Assembly (NCBI GenBank): GCA_016927815.1
Contig: JAFGLY010000054.1
Span: forward strand, 1-44,956
DNA length: 44,956 nucleotides
DNA from: Deltaproteobacteria bacterium
GTDB taxonomy: Bacteria > Myxococcota_A > UBA796 > JAFGLY01
Direction of reading: 5' to 3'
Shown: positions 1 through 8,303 of the stretch, piece by piece
How positions within the stretch are numbered: the stretch's first letter is position 1
Layout: each line of letters opens with the position of its first letter
Program-made: the position numbers and the translations under genes
Notes under the pieces: generated by a model
The model's input: the letters and a program-made list of their open reading frames with translations, nothing else
Database searches by the model: none
What the model was told of the DNA's origin: nothing

Positions 1-291
1 AGGGAGTCGTTCTCGTCGTCGGGCGGGGAGGTGGACTACCGTGCCGCCATGTCCCGGGTTCGGGTCCCGACCCTCGTGCTGGCGGGACGCGCGGACCAGG
101 TGGCGCCTCCCGACCGGGTCAAGGCCCTCTACGACGCGCTGGGCAGCCCGGACCGGCGATTCGTGGTGGCCGGCCTGGAGAACGGCTTCTCCAAGGACTA
201 CGGCCACATCGACTTCGGCGTGGGCGACCGTGCCGAGGAGGAGATCTTCCCGCTCATCCACGGGTTCCTGGACACCTACGCCCCCCGGTGA
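1..291 (+). CDS. alpha/beta hydrolase, C-terminal part (5' truncated by window edge)
   Basis: The reading frame is open from base 1 and ends at TGA 289-291, so only the last 96 residues are present. The VPTLVLAGRADQVAPPD segment is the usual alpha/beta-hydrolase strand that carries the acidic residue of the triad (the Asp in GRAD). DYGHIDFG near the end has the catalytic His context. The nucleophile elbow lies outside the window, so the substrate cannot be judged. The gene converges on lgt with 16 bases between stops and no visible hairpin terminator. Confidence 0.8.
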   Translation, partial: RESFSSSGGEVDYRAAMSRVRVPTLVLAGRADQVAPPDRVKALYDALGSPDRRFVVAGLENGFSKDYGHIDFGVGDRAEEEIFPLIHGFLDTYAPR

Positions 292-307
292 GGCCGGCCT
301 GGAGCGC

Positions 308-1198
308 TCAACTGCCCTCGTCGTCCAGGAGATCCTCGTCGGTGGGAGCTGCCCGGGGGGGCGTGAGGGAGGCACGGGCCCGGAGGAGAATCACGAGGAT
401 CCCGAGGACGAGCATGGGGATCCCCACCAGCTGGCTGGTGGACAGGGCGCCGAACCACCCCACGCCGCGCACCGTGTCGCCGCGGTAGACCTCGAGGAAG
501 GCCCGCACGGGCGCGTAGAGCACGAGGAGCAGGCCGAAGACCTGCCCGTCGTGGCGGCGCCGGCGCCAGGCCCACGACAGCACGAGGAAGAGCAGGAACG
601 CCGCCGCCGACTCCCACAGGTGGGTGGGGAGCATGGGCGTGTCGCGCAGGCCCACCCCGTTGTGGAACATCTCCACCAGGAAGGGCGGGGAGGTCGACAC
701 CCACAGCGCGCCGCCCGAGAAGTCCTCGGGCAGGAGGTTCACCGCGCCCTCGGGCACGGCGCAGGCCCGGCCGTGGCAGCAGCCCGCGAAGAAACAGCCG
801 ATCCGCCCGATGGCCAGGCCCAGCATGACCACGGGGGCCAGGAGGTCGGTCACGGCCCAGACCGGCAACCCCCGCCAGCGGGCCCAGAAGACGGCGGCCG
901 CTCCGCCCAGGATCACCCCCCCCCAGAAGGCGAACCCACCCTCCCAGAAGCGGAGGTAGATCAAGGGATCACGGAAGAACCGTTGGGGCTCGGCCATGGT
1001 GAAGTGGAGCAGGCGGGAGCCCAGGAGGCCGGCCAGGAAGGTCACGAGGTACAGGCCCACCAGGCGGTCGCCGTCCACGCCGGCCCGGTCCGCCCGGGCC
1101 TGGGCCGTCAGGGCCGCAGCCAGGAAGGCCAGCGTGATCATCACCCCCCAGGTGTGGACCGGGAGGGCATCACCGATCGTGAACAGGGTCGGCCACAT
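308..1198 (-). CDS. lgt: prolipoprotein diacylglyceryl transferase
   Basis: Inner-membrane enzyme that moves diacylglycerol from phosphatidylglycerol to the lipobox Cys of prelipoproteins. The 296-aa product is polytopic, with the family landmarks FWEGGFAFWGG and GRIGCFFAGCC, the second being the Lgt signature region around the essential Arg. In the first landmark Trp stands where E. coli has the His of its HGG motif; such substitution at this position is my recollection for delta-type Lgt proteins. I chose ATG 1198 because MWPTLFTIGD matches the normal Lgt N-terminus; extension to 1258 would run into radC. It lies downstream of radC on the same strand. The many lipoproteins in this window make an active Lgt functionally relevant. 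Confidence 0.93.
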   Translation of the reverse strand: MWPTLFTIGDALPVHTWGVMITLAFLAAALTAQARADRAGVDGDRLVGLYLVTFLAGLLGSRLLHFTMAEPQRFFRDPLIYLRFWEGGFAFWGGVILGGAAAVFWARWRGLPVWAVTDLLAPVVMLGLAIGRIGCFFAGCCHGRACAVPEGAVNLLPEDFSGGALWVSTSPPFLVEMFHNGVGLRDTPMLPTHLWESAAAFLLFLVLSWAWRRRRHDGQVFGLLLVLYAPVRAFLEVYRGDTVRGVGWFGALSTSQLVGIPMLVLGILVILLRARASLTPPRAAPTDEDLLDDEGS

Positions 1199-1248
1199 GG
1201 CCAGACCCCCTATCCCGACCCTCCCCGCCCCGTGCCCGTCTAGCCCGG

Positions 1249-1941
1249 TCAGGCCCACGCCCGCGCCGTGAGCACGGGCAGGGCGTGGGGCTTCTTCAGG
1301 AGCCCTTCGCCGCGGAGCGATCGCCAGTTCGCCCCTGCGATGACGATGTGGTCCACGAGATCCACGCCCACCAGGCGAGCCGCCTCCTCGAGACGAATCG
1401 TGACTTCCACGTCGGCCGCGGAGGGGGTGGGGTCGCCGCTCGGATGGTTGTGGGCCACGATCACGCCCGCCGCGCCCGCCAGCAACGCCTCGCGCAGCAC
1501 CTGGCGCGGGTCCACGATGGTGTGGCCGTCGGTCCCCCGGGTGAGCACGCGGTAGCCCCGCACGCGCTGGCGGCGATCGAGCAGGAGCCCGTGCAACTCC
1601 TCGTGGGGCAACGCCGCCAGGCGGGGCGTGAACCAGCGCACCGCGTCCACGTCGCAGCGAACCGGGTCTGCGGGAGGATCGGCCGCAGCCAGGGCGCGTC
1701 GGCCCAGGGACAACGCCGCGTGGATCCGGACGGCGCGCGCCGGCCCCACGCCGGCCACCCGGGACAGCGCCCCCACGGGCTGGACGACGAGCCCGGCCAG
1801 CCCGCCAGCGTCGTCGAGGAGCGCCTGGGCCACGGATCGGGCGGATCGCCCGGGCAGGCCGGTACCCAGGATCAGGGCCACGAGCTCGGCGTCCCCGAAT
1901 CCATCGGGGCCTGCAAGGGTGTAGCGTTCACGCGGTCGCAT
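1249..1941 (-). CDS. radC: RadC family JAMM/MPN domain protein
   Basis: 230 aa, normal length for RadC. The N-terminal part has a helix-hairpin-helix-like segment (VGALSRVAGVGPARA, about residues 56-70). The C-terminal MPN/JAB domain carries the zinc-binding motif HNHPSGDPTPS. These proteins are widespread. The historical DNA-repair assignment is not well supported, and the exact biochemical role is open. The start ATG 1941 gives the typical MRPRERY...GDAELVALILGTG opening. It lies between the anti-sigma gene and lgt on the same strand. The 131 bases upstream (1942-2072) show no clear promoter. Confidence 0.92.
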   Translation of the reverse strand: MRPRERYTLAGPDGFGDAELVALILGTGLPGRSARSVAQALLDDAGGLAGLVVQPVGALSRVAGVGPARAVRIHAALSLGRRALAAADPPADPVRCDVDAVRWFTPRLAALPHEELHGLLLDRRQRVRGYRVLTRGTDGHTIVDPRQVLREALLAGAAGVIVAHNHPSGDPTPSAADVEVTIRLEEAARLVGVDLVDHIVIAGANWRSLRGEGLLKKPHALPVLTARAWA

Positions 1942-2072
1942 CCGGCACCTCCGCCCCCTGCTCTTCGCAAGGGTCGTGCCTGCCCATCATCCGCCTGGAA
2001 CCGGGATCGGCCTGCTGGGGTGTCGGACACAAGCCGTCGGTTTCCGACACCTGCCGACACCCCCCCCCAGGG

Positions 2073-2993
2073 TCAGGGGCGGTAGATGACCTCGATGCCC
2101 ACGTCCACGCTTGGCCCCCCGAAGAGGCGCTCCTCGTCGGCCTGGACGGCGAGGAGCCCACCGAGCCGGCGCAGGGCGGGCTCGACCTGCTCCAGGGTGT
2201 TCGCGGGCACCTTGAGCAGCACAGCGGCGTGGTTCTGCTCCACGCTCAAGGTCCAGGGCTCGACGGTCGTGCCCGAAGGGGTCACGAGCGTGCCCCCCAA
2301 CCGCTCCGCCAGGAGCGCGAGCGGACGGAGGACGTCGGGATCCGTAGGGTAGAGGCGGTACACGAACGGGCTGTCCAGGACGCCTGCGGCCCCGTCCGAG
2401 GCCTGTGCCGGCACGGCGTCCTCGCCCGCGGTGCCCAGCGTCTCCCATGCCGGGATGTAGGGGCTGGACGCCTTGGCCGGGGCGCGGGAGGGGGCCTCTT
2501 TGGCGGGGCGGGCCGGCGGTTCCTCTCGGGGCTCGGAAGCGAGGGCCTGGGGCGGCTCCGGGGCCTCGGGCATCTTCGCGGTTTCCGGGGGTTCGACCAC
2601 GGGCTCGGGCGCCGCGGCCTGCCGCGTGGGGGCCGGGGCGGGCGCCGGTTCGGGTTCCGGGAGACGCCAGATCACCCCCAGAACGATCGCTGCGATGGCA
2701 GCCACGCCGGCAGCCTGCACGGGGATCCGGCGCAGGAGGGCCTTCAGTCGGGTCAGCCAGGAAGCGGGCGAGGGCAGGGCCTCGACCGCGGACATCACCC
2801 TCATGTGGAACCGAGCCGGCGCAGCCAGGGGCCCGTGCGCGCGCAGGAAGGCCACGCTTCTACGCATCTCCTCCCAGGCCGCGCGCACCTCGTCGTTCTC
2901 CTCGATGGCGCGTGCCACCTCGGCGGCCTCGACCTCGGAGAGATCGCCGTCGAGGTAGGCAGAGAGCCGGTTCAGGGCGAAGAAGGCATCCAT
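2073..2993 (-). CDS. membrane anti-sigma factor, zinc-motif-free, with Pro/Ala linker and periplasmic domain
   Basis: 306 aa starting 2 bases after the ECF sigma gene, which is the usual position for its cognate anti-sigma factor. Residues 1-75 form a helical cytoplasmic domain (LSAYLDGDLSEVEAAEV...) resembling an anti-sigma domain, but the HxxxCxxC zinc motif is absent. A transmembrane helix spans about residues 92-110. A Pro/Ala/Glu-rich linker (about 112-190) follows, then a C-terminal domain beginning FVYRLYPTDPDVLRP, presumably periplasmic. Inference: it holds the sigma factor at the membrane until an envelope signal is sensed. ATG 2993 is fixed by the spacing from the sigma stop. Confidence 0.78.
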   Translation of the reverse strand: MDAFFALNRLSAYLDGDLSEVEAAEVARAIEENDEVRAAWEEMRRSVAFLRAHGPLAAPARFHMRVMSAVEALPSPASWLTRLKALLRRIPVQAAGVAAIAAIVLGVIWRLPEPEPAPAPAPTRQAAAPEPVVEPPETAKMPEAPEPPQALASEPREEPPARPAKEAPSRAPAKASSPYIPAWETLGTAGEDAVPAQASDGAAGVLDSPFVYRLYPTDPDVLRPLALLAERLGGTLVTPSGTTVEPWTLSVEQNHAAVLLKVPANTLEQVEPALRRLGGLLAVQADEERLFGGPSVDVGIEVIYRP

Positions 2994-2995
2994 CG

Positions 2996-3616
2996 TCAGA
3001 CCTTGACATCTCCTGGATCGATCCGGTTCCTCAAGACCCGGGCCAGCTCGGCGCGCGCCCGGTGGAGGCGACTCTTGACGGTCCCCCGGGGGAGATCCAG
3101 GATCGCGGCGATTTCGTCGTAATCCAGATCCTGGATGTCCCGGAGCACGATCACCTGGCGGTGCTCCTCGGAGAGCGCCTCGAGGCCCTGCCGGACGAGG
3201 GCCTCCGCGTGGCTCTGCTCCGCGCCCGCGTCGGCCCACGGACCGTCGGCTGCCACCTGGCGCTCGGGCCCCTCGTCCCACTGCGCGCCGTCGAGGGGCA
3301 CGTGGCGACCCCAGGCCCTCCGTTCACGGGACATTTTGCGGTTCTTGCAGTGATTCACGGTGATCCGGAAGATCCAGGTGGAGAGGCTCGACTCGCCGCG
3401 GAACCGATCGAGCGATCGATAGAGGGCCACGAACACCTCCTGGGCGGTGTCCTCGGCGCCGGCCCCGTCCCCGAGCCAGCGCAGGCAGAGCCCGTACACC
3501 CGATCCTGGTAGCGCCGGACCAGCGCGCTGAAGGCGTGCAGATCCCCGTCACGGATGCGGGCCACCAGGTTGTCGTCGGACGGGCCGCCCAGCACCGAGA
3601 GGATCGAGAGCAGCAT
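2996..3616 (-). CDS. ECF (RpoE-type) RNA polymerase sigma factor
   Basis: 206 aa, typical for a group 4 sigma factor. Region 2 is seen in FSALVRRYQDRVYGLCLRWL and AEDTAQEVFVALYRSLDRF, followed by STWIFRITVNHCKNRK. Region 4 is seen in LSEEHRQVIVLRDIQDLDYD and AAILDLPRGTVKSRLHRARA, the helix-turn-helix for the -35 box. GTG 3619 and ATG 3616 are adjacent; ATG is chosen, with GGAGG about 13-16 bases upstream. It follows the pentapeptide gene almost without a gap and precedes its likely anti-sigma gene by 2 bases. The target promoters cannot be read from this window. Confidence 0.93.
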   Translation of the reverse strand: MLLSILSVLGGPSDDNLVARIRDGDLHAFSALVRRYQDRVYGLCLRWLGDGAGAEDTAQEVFVALYRSLDRFRGESSLSTWIFRITVNHCKNRKMSRERRAWGRHVPLDGAQWDEGPERQVAADGPWADAGAEQSHAEALVRQGLEALSEEHRQVIVLRDIQDLDYDEIAAILDLPRGTVKSRLHRARAELARVLRNRIDPGDVKV

Positions 3617-3619
3617 CAC

Positions 3620-4018
3620 CTACCTGTCGTCTCCTCCCTCGCGCTCCACGATCCTCCGTCCGGTCCGGACGGAGTCCTGGATCTCGCCGAGGGTCACGTC
3701 GGCCAGCGGGAAGATCGTGCGGCGGACGCGGGCGCCCCGGAACGAGGCCCCGCCGAGCTGCGCCAGGTCGAGGTCCGCGTCCTCCAGGTTGGCGCCCTCG
3801 AAGTCCACGTCGTGAAGGTCGGCGCCCCACAGGCTGGCCCAGGACAGGTTGGCCCTGCGGAACGTGCTGCGGGACAGGTTGGCGTGGGCCAGCTTGGCGC
3901 GCGTGAGATCCAGGCCATCGAAGCACAGACCCGAGAGGTCGAGTCCCCGCATGTCGTGCTCGGCAAGGCTCTCGCGGTGCCGGATCTTGTCTGAAACCTG
4001 CTTCTTGGTGAGCGACAC
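3620..4018 (-). CDS. pentapeptide-repeat protein
   Basis: About 132 aa. After a short Lys-rich N-terminus the chain becomes a run of A(D/N)LxX-type pentapeptides (AHANLSRSTFRRANLSWASL, then GADLHDVDFEGANLEDADL), expected to fold as a right-handed four-sided beta helix. Start GTG 4018 has GAGG eight bases upstream. An alternative GTG at 4063 overlaps the ATP-grasp stop as GTGA and would add 15 residues. It sits in the operon ATP-grasp, pentapeptide, ECF sigma, anti-sigma. No gyrase-targeting evidence is visible. The role is unknown; it may be a partner or target of the sigma switch. Confidence 0.8.
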   Translation of the reverse strand: MSLTKKQVSDKIRHRESLAEHDMRGLDLSGLCFDGLDLTRAKLAHANLSRSTFRRANLSWASLWGADLHDVDFEGANLEDADLDLAQLGGASFRGARVRRTIFPLADVTLGEIQDSVRTGRRIVEREGGDDR

Positions 4019-4059
4019 GGTGCCTGCCTCGTCGGGTTCGGAGCTGAGACGCCTCTGGC

Positions 4060-5028
4060 TCACGCCCCACCCCCAGGGACTTCGCTCTCCATGCGTTGCA
4101 CGATGGTCCTTGCCATGTGCGTGCCCCCGAGCATGTCGCCGAAGTGCACACCGCCCGGATTGTGGGTGTTGACCTCGACGATGCGGCCGTCGATCACGTC
4201 CAGGCCGGCGAGCCAGACGCCGTCCCGGAGGAGAAAGGGGGTGATCCGGTCCACGAGCGCACGGTCCTCGGCAAGGATCTCGCAGGGTGCCGGGGTGCCT
4301 CCCTGGTGCAGGTTGTGCCGGAACTCCCCGGGGGCGCGCCTGCGGAGATATCCGCCGAGCAGTTCGCCGTCGAGCCACACCAGCCGCTTCTCCCCGACCT
4401 CGGCGCCCGGCAGGTAGGCCTGGACCACCACGTACCCGTCGCCGTGCCGGCGGGCCTCCTCGAAACCGGACTCGATGCGCTGCTGCTGCCGGGGGCTGTG
4501 GACCAGGCTCGCCCCCCGCCCGCCCGAGGCCCGCGCGGGCTTGATGACCACGCCGTCCTTGAGCTCCCGAGCGAACAGGAGCGCGGTCGTGTGGCTGCGC
4601 GTGACCAGCGTGCGGGGACGGGGCACGTCGTCGAGCGCCGCGATGTAGCCCTTGTGCCCGGTGAGCAGGAGGGTGCCGGGATCGTTGTGGACCACGACGC
4701 CGCGCTGGCGGGCGATCTGGGCGCAGGCGAGCACCCCGGCATCCATCGGGTTGAGGCGCAGGAGAAGGACGTCGCCCTGCGTGAACTCGACGTAGCGCCG
4801 TGCGGCCCGCCGGCTGGCCAGGAGCCGGACGAGCACCTCGCGGTCGGCAGGTGGGGCATCCAGGGCATGGGCCCGGGCGATGAGCCGGCCCGCGGGATCG
4901 ACCTCGAAGTCCCAGGGCTCCACGAACCGGACGGGGTGTCCGCGCTCCAGGGCCGCCATGGCGATGTGGACGGTGGTGTACGTGGCATCGAGGGAGGCGG
5001 CGCGGGAGATGGCGATGACGAGTCGCAT
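4060..5028 (-). CDS. GshB-like ATP-grasp ligase
   Basis: 322 aa. The glutathione-synthetase-like ATP-grasp fold is visible: VVIKPARASGGRGASLV (ATP-grasp lysine and glycine-rich loop), GEKRLVWLDGELLGGYLRR, GEFRHNLHQGG, and the Mg-binding VNTHNPGGVHF near the end. Such enzymes join a carboxylate to an amine through an acyl phosphate. GshB makes glutathione, but no gshA is nearby and the specificity may differ. ATG 5028 begins MRLVIAISRAASLDATYTTVHI, which matches a GshB-type opening. First gene of the ECF operon and divergent from the AAA+ gene. A promoter-like TTGCCC-17-TACCGA lies just upstream. Confidence 0.82.
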   Translation of the reverse strand: MRLVIAISRAASLDATYTTVHIAMAALERGHPVRFVEPWDFEVDPAGRLIARAHALDAPPADREVLVRLLASRRAARRYVEFTQGDVLLLRLNPMDAGVLACAQIARQRGVVVHNDPGTLLLTGHKGYIAALDDVPRPRTLVTRSHTTALLFARELKDGVVIKPARASGGRGASLVHSPRQQQRIESGFEEARRHGDGYVVVQAYLPGAEVGEKRLVWLDGELLGGYLRRRAPGEFRHNLHQGGTPAPCEILAEDRALVDRITPFLLRDGVWLAGLDVIDGRIVEVNTHNPGGVHFGDMLGGTHMARTIVQRMESEVPGGGA

Positions 5029-5040
5029 GGGGCGAGTCGT

Positions 5041-5069
5041 TCGGTAGCGGGCCCCGCACGCCGGGGCAA
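5041..5069 (-). promoter_or_regulatory. candidate sigma-70 promoter for the ATP-grasp/ECF operon
   Basis: On the minus strand TTGCCC (5069-5064) is separated by exactly 17 bases from TACCGA (5046-5041). The start codon of the ATP-grasp gene begins 12 bases further, so the leader would be only a few bases long. The -10 match is modest. Confidence 0.4.
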
Positions 5070-5122
5070 GCCGAAGCAAGGCGGCAGGCCCGCCGCCGTC
5101 GCCCGGGCTAGGATCCGGCACG

Positions 5123-6610
5123 ATGCACCCCCTCCGACAGGTCGGCCTCCTCGTCCGCTCCCGGTACGCCGTGCTCTACCTCCTCACCCACGAGGAGGCC
5201 CGCGTGGAGGAGGCCCTCTCGGTACAGGCGGCAGAAGAGGGGCTCGAGGTGTGGCGGTGGCGCTCGACCAGCGGCCTCGTGGGGCCCGGCGGCGAGCCGG
5301 TGGCCGGTACGACCCTCCCGGCCGCGGCCCTCCGCCACGTGCTGGGGGTGCCGGAACCCGCCCTGTTCCTCCTGGAGGACATGCACGACGAACTCGGCGA
5401 TCCCGGCGTCCGGCGCCTCGTACGGGATCTCGAGCCCGTGCTGGCCGCCCGGCGCCAGGCGCTCGTGCTCATTGCGCCGCGTCTCGTGCTGCCGGTCGAG
5501 CTGGAGAAGGACGTCGCGGTCCTGGACGTCCCGCTTCCCGACGAAGCGGACCTGGGCGCGCTGCTCGACGAGATCGCCGCACGGGAGGACCTCGACGTCG
5601 AGCCGGACGCCCGGGACCTGCTCGTTCGCTCGGCGCTCGGCCTGACGGCCCAGGAGGCTCGTCGCGCATTCTGGCGGACGCGCCACGCCGGGGGGTGCTT
5701 CACCGCGGCCGACGTGGCGTCCATCCAGGAGGAGAAGCGCCGGGCGCTCGGCCGGACCCGCTTCCTGGAGTACTGGGAGCGCCAGCGCACCCTGGAGGAT
5801 GTCGGAGGCCTGGACGTCCTCAAGGCGTGGCTCCAGGAACGGGCGGCCGCCTTCTCCGAGGAGGCCCGCGCCTTCGGCCTGCCCGTTCCCAGGGGCTTGT
5901 TCCTCCTGGGGGTCCAGGGGTGCGGCAAGTCGCTCATGGCCAAGGCGGTGGCGGGCCTCTGGCAGGTTCCGCTCTTGAGGCTCGACGTGGGTGCGGTGTT
6001 CCAGGTTCGCGAGCGGGCGGAGTCGGGCTTGAGGGAGACCATCCGCGTGGCCGAGAGCCTGGCTCCGGTGGTGCTCTGGATCGACGAACTCGAAAAGGGG
6101 TTTCTGGCCACCGCAGACGACCTCGGCGGCCGGGCCCTGGGGGACTTCCTCACCTGGATGCAGGAGAAGACCCTCCCCGTGTTCGTGGTGGCCACCGCCA
6201 ACGACGTCCGCATGCTCCCCCCGGAGTTGCTCCGCAAGGGACGCTTCGACGAGGTCTTCTTCGTGGACCTCCCGAACGTGCACGAGCGTCTGCGCATCCT
6301 GGAGATCCACCTCCGGAGCCGCGGCCGGGACCCGGATCGGTTCGACCTCACGGCGCTCGCCGAGGAGACCGAGCGGTTCTCGGGAGCCGAGATCGAGCAG
6401 GTGGTGGTCTCGGGCCTCTTTCTCGCCTTCGCCGCAAGCCGGGACCTCGAGGAGGAGGACCTCGTCCAGGTGATCCGGGACACCGTCCCGCTGGCGGTGA
6501 CCATGGACGACCGCCTCAAGGAGCTGCGGGAGTGGGCGCGTCCGCGGGCCCGGCGCGCCAGCGCGGACACCCGTCGCGTGGACTTCTTCGAGGACTGGCA
6601 CGAATCCTGA
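5123..6610 (+). CDS. Ycf46-like AAA+ ATPase
   Basis: 495 aa. The N-terminal 200 residues form an inactive-looking alpha/beta domain (LFLLEDMHDELGDPGVRRLV). They are followed by a AAA+ module with Walker A GVQGCGKS (about residue 265), Walker B VVLWIDELEK (about 315), sensor-1 VVATANDV and the arginine-finger region RKGRFDEVFF. This arrangement is that of the Ycf46 family of cyanobacteria and plastids, also present in other bacteria. The substrate is unknown. Start ATG 5123 has no Shine-Dalgarno sequence. Instead GGGCTAGGATC (5105-5115) puts a possible -10 (TAGGAT) eight bases before ATG, suggesting a leaderless transcript. Divergent from the ATP-grasp operon. Confidence 0.88.
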   Translation: MHPLRQVGLLVRSRYAVLYLLTHEEARVEEALSVQAAEEGLEVWRWRSTSGLVGPGGEPVAGTTLPAAALRHVLGVPEPALFLLEDMHDELGDPGVRRLVRDLEPVLAARRQALVLIAPRLVLPVELEKDVAVLDVPLPDEADLGALLDEIAAREDLDVEPDARDLLVRSALGLTAQEARRAFWRTRHAGGCFTAADVASIQEEKRRALGRTRFLEYWERQRTLEDVGGLDVLKAWLQERAAAFSEEARAFGLPVPRGLFLLGVQGCGKSLMAKAVAGLWQVPLLRLDVGAVFQVRERAESGLRETIRVAESLAPVVLWIDELEKGFLATADDLGGRALGDFLTWMQEKTLPVFVVATANDVRMLPPELLRKGRFDEVFFVDLPNVHERLRILEIHLRSRGRDPDRFDLTALAEETERFSGAEIEQVVVSGLFLAFAASRDLEEEDLVQVIRDTVPLAVTMDDRLKELREWARPRARRASADTRRVDFFEDWHES

Positions 6611-6783
6611 ATCGGGCGGCTCGCCGACTTGCATGGGAAGATAGGAGGGGAGTCGCCGGGTTGCACGATCGGACCTCATCCGGTTCGACGGGTGCGACCC
6701 CAGCCGGTACGTTCCCCCCCCGCCGCGACCCCGGCACAACCCCCCCCCGAAGACCGGACCTCCACCCCGACACGGTATCGCTC

Positions 6784-7926
6784 ATGAAGGCCCTCCCCAT
6801 CGCCATCCTCGGGTGCCTGGCCCTGCCCTGTGCGGCAGGTGCCGCCCCTGATAAGTGCGATCCTTTGCTCGAAGGCATCGATCAGCTGAGCGGAGAACCC
6901 CTCATCGCAGCCTACCAGAAGGTGATCGCCTGCGATCCCAAGGTGGCGCAGCAGGCCTTTCCCCAGTTCATGCGGATGGCCGGGGACGCCGACACCCTGG
7001 TCGCGCTCTCGCTCACCGCCATCGATGCGGACGTGTGGAATCCCGTCTGGGAGATGATCGGCAAGCTCTCGTCCTACGACGCCCGCGACGAGGTGGCCCT
7101 CCGTGTGGGATCCGCCTGCGCCACCGATCCCAAGGTCATCGGGTTCCTGCAGGGCGCCTACTTCAACTTGAGGGAGATCGACTTCCAGCAGTGGGACGAC
7201 GCCCTCCTCACCTGCGACGCCCCCGCGTTCGACGAGTGGCTCGTCCGCCAGGTGACCGACCCACCGCCCAAGGTCTACGACGACAAGTGGTCGGCCCTGG
7301 CCCACGCCGTCGTGAAGCGCAAGCAGCGGGACGCGCTCCCGCTGCTGGCCGAGGCCGCGGCCAAGGCTGCCCGCAACGGAGGGCCCTTCGAAGCCATCCT
7401 CATGTTGATGGAGGACGCCGTGGCGCCCGCGTGGGGCGAGGCCCTTCCCCCTGAGGATCGGGCCGCCCTCGAGTCCATCATGGTGGACATGGCCCGGGAT
7501 CTGGCCCCCGAGAAGGCGCGATCCGTCGCGGATCGCCTCACCGCCATGGGATCCGAGACACGGGCGGGCGGACTGCTCGGCGCGGTCTACCCGGGTCGCG
7601 AGATCGAGGGCGCCTTCTGGTACGGCGCGGCCGCGGTCGAGGCAGGCCAGTGCGGCAACCAGAAGCAGGCGATCGTGCACTTCTCCTTCGTGGTCAACCC
7701 CGCCACCTACTGGATCATCCTCCCGCACGTCCCGGAGCCCGCGCGCAGCGCCAAGCCCAAGCTCGTCAAGTGCAAGGTGGACGAGCCCTGGCCCGTGGCG
7801 TCCACCTCGGAGCCGTTCGCCTCCAAGGCCGACATCACGGCCTGGGTCGCAGAGATCGTCAAGGAGTGGGAGCAGAAGGGCTACGTCGTGAAGACGCGGG
7901 AGGAGAAGGACATCCCGCTCCCCTGA
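6784..7926 (+). CDS. secreted helical-repeat protein of unknown function
   Basis: 380 aa. A signal peptide is clear (MKALPIAILGCLALPCAAGA, cut near residue 20). The mature chain is mostly helical with HEAT-like spacing (DADTLVALSLTAIDADVWNP, KWSALAHAVVKRKQRDALPL) and has several cysteines that could pair in the periplasm (DKCDP, VIACDP, GSACATD, LLTCDAP, GQCGN, KCKVD). The C-terminus contains a predicted beta segment followed by a helix with WVAEIVKEWEQKGYVV. I do not recognise the family. ATG 6784 is chosen by the signal peptide. The 173 bases upstream (6611-6783) contain C-runs but no convincing promoter. Confidence 0.8.
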   Translation: MKALPIAILGCLALPCAAGAAPDKCDPLLEGIDQLSGEPLIAAYQKVIACDPKVAQQAFPQFMRMAGDADTLVALSLTAIDADVWNPVWEMIGKLSSYDARDEVALRVGSACATDPKVIGFLQGAYFNLREIDFQQWDDALLTCDAPAFDEWLVRQVTDPPPKVYDDKWSALAHAVVKRKQRDALPLLAEAAAKAARNGGPFEAILMLMEDAVAPAWGEALPPEDRAALESIMVDMARDLAPEKARSVADRLTAMGSETRAGGLLGAVYPGREIEGAFWYGAAAVEAGQCGNQKQAIVHFSFVVNPATYWIILPHVPEPARSAKPKLVKCKVDEPWPVASTSEPFASKADITAWVAEIVKEWEQKGYVVKTREEKDIPLP

Positions 7927-8117
7927 CGCGCCCCGGGGACGCTCGGATCCGGCGGCACGCATGCAGTACGGCTCCAGGCAGGCCCGGGTCGAGGGATGGG
8001 CCTGGGGTCCCTGGCGCAGGTCTTGCAGGAGGTCTGCCTGCCCCTGGTTCCCGCACCCTCCGATCCCACGATCCCACGCCGTTCCCCCTGCCGCCGCTGC
8101 CTGTCCGGAGTCTCGCC

Positions 8118-8282
8118 ATGGCTCGCTCGCTGACCGTGAACAACGAGGAAAAACCCAGTACGTCGGTACTTCTCAACGCATTCCTCGTCATCGCGTTCGG
8201 CTGCCTGCTCCTCGCGTCCTTCGCCAACGCGTCCCCCTCGTCCACGGACGCGACCAGCAGCCCGATATCTACCAGCCGTTGA
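8118..8282 (+). CDS. small single-pass membrane protein (54 aa)
   Basis: A 54-codon frame starting ATG 8118 with GGAG nine bases upstream. The product has a polar N-terminus (MARSLTVNNEEKPSTS), one hydrophobic helix (about residues 18-38, LLNAFLVIAFGCLLLASFANA) and a short Ser/Thr-rich tail, so it is likely a small membrane protein. No family is recognised. The hydrophobic segment and ribosome site argue for a real gene, but there is no homology evidence. The preceding 191 bases (7927-8117) hold only C-rich sequence with a doubled GATCCCAC and no other gene. It converges on the gene at 8304 with 21 bases between stops. Confidence 0.5.
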   Translation: MARSLTVNNEEKPSTSVLLNAFLVIAFGCLLLASFANASPSSTDATSSPISTSR

Positions 8283-8303
8283 TCGTCGTCTGCAGGAAGT
8301 AGA

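Noticed and set aside
4096-6783. A very long plus-strand open frame upstream of the secreted protein at 6784
   Set aside because: It runs antisense to the ATP-grasp gene and in another frame through the AAA+ gene, with no family-like segments. It is a product of the high GC content. Only 6784-7926 is real.
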